NCBI GenBank assembly: GCA_905214925.1 | Contig: CAJMOB010000022.1 | Coordinates: 1 to 60,640, forward strand | Source: Scybalomonas sp905214925 | GTDB taxonomy: Bacteria; Bacillota; Clostridia; Lachnospirales; Lachnospiraceae | Direction: 5' to 3' | DNA length: 60,640 bases | Shown: positions 60,632-60,640 of the stretch, in pieces | Layout of the letters: each line of letters starts with the position of its first letter | Position numbering within the stretch: position 1 is the first letter of the stretch | Made by a program: the position numbers and the translations under genes | The notes under the pieces: generated by a model | Database searches by the model: none | What the model saw: the letters and a program-made list of their open reading frames with translations, nothing else | Told to the model about the DNA's origin: nothing

Positions 60632-60640
60632 AATTCGCAT
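60628..60640 (+). CDS. Start of the next gene, cut by the window end
   Basis: ATG at 60628 overlaps the der stop (ATGA) and has GGAAGG upstream; only MKFA is seen. In many Clostridia plsY follows der, so a glycerol-3-phosphate acyltransferase is the likely product, but four residues cannot show this. Confidence 0.4.

Overview
The window reads as the chromosome of a low-GC, anaerobic Gram-positive bacterium of the class Clostridia, most likely family Lachnospiraceae. The basis is strongly AT-rich DNA with GGAGG ribosome sites, the gene neighbourhoods (YceD-rpmF after ackA, YlxM-ffh, khpA-rimM-trmD-rplS-lepB-rbgA-rnhB-yraN, DUF512-der), a T-box leader on tyrS and a lactate-use locus. The species cannot be named from sequence alone. 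No rRNA, tRNA, CRISPR array, intact transposase or prophage was seen.

Layout. 1-1.6 kb: 3' end of ackA, then yceD-rpmF. 1.8-7.5 kb: a VanZ-like protein, a heterodimeric ABC exporter behind a promoter that carries an inverted repeat, a structured non-coding stretch resembling the ends of IS200/IS605 elements, and a YgbA-like/DUF454 pair. 7.7-13.2 kb: a FadR-type regulator and a lactate permease / FAD-linked oxidase / acyl-CoA dehydrogenase operon with a visible TGGT-N3-ACCA operator. 13.4-17.0 kb, minus strand: a three-subunit molybdenum hydroxylase of the xanthine dehydrogenase family. 17.3-26.8 kb: a zinc-finger anti-sigma-like protein, polA, coaE, a WalJ-type hydrolase, an ACT/UPF0210 pair, pepD and a frameshifted AI-2E family transporter. 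26.8-28.8 kb: T-box(Tyr) and tyrS. 28.9-32.9 kb: phospholipid genes (PAP2, YbhN-type flippase-like protein, pssA, psd). 33-38.6 kb: two radical-SAM-associated proteins, RNase G, a DUF975 protein and a PfkB sugar kinase. 38.8-44.7 kb: a redox cassette with different base composition and local repeats (broken LysR gene, iron-type alcohol dehydrogenase, Isf-like flavoprotein, two aldo/keto reductases, flavodoxin lipoprotein). 44.8-60.6 kb: rpsP behind a structured leader, small accessory genes with a broken amino acid permease, then the SRP/ribosome-maturation block and finally der and the start of the next gene.

How the genes fit together. The 7.7-13.2 kb locus would import lactate and oxidise it with electrons passed to acyl-CoA chemistry; no Etf genes are next to it. 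The lipid block would make phosphatidylethanolamine. The distal block handles tRNA and rRNA modification, SRP and ribosome assembly.

The most unusual signal is a family of about 70-230 bp structured repeats (four copies: 2462, 27166, 45386 and 54221). Each begins directly at the T-tract of an intrinsic terminator, with an opening inverted repeat that shows compensatory base changes between copies. One copy sits between the T-box terminator and tyrS. A second, smaller repeat set marks joints inside the 38.8-44.7 kb redox cassette. Three otherwise intact genes are each broken by a single lesion (frameshift at a T7 run; two in-frame TAA codons).
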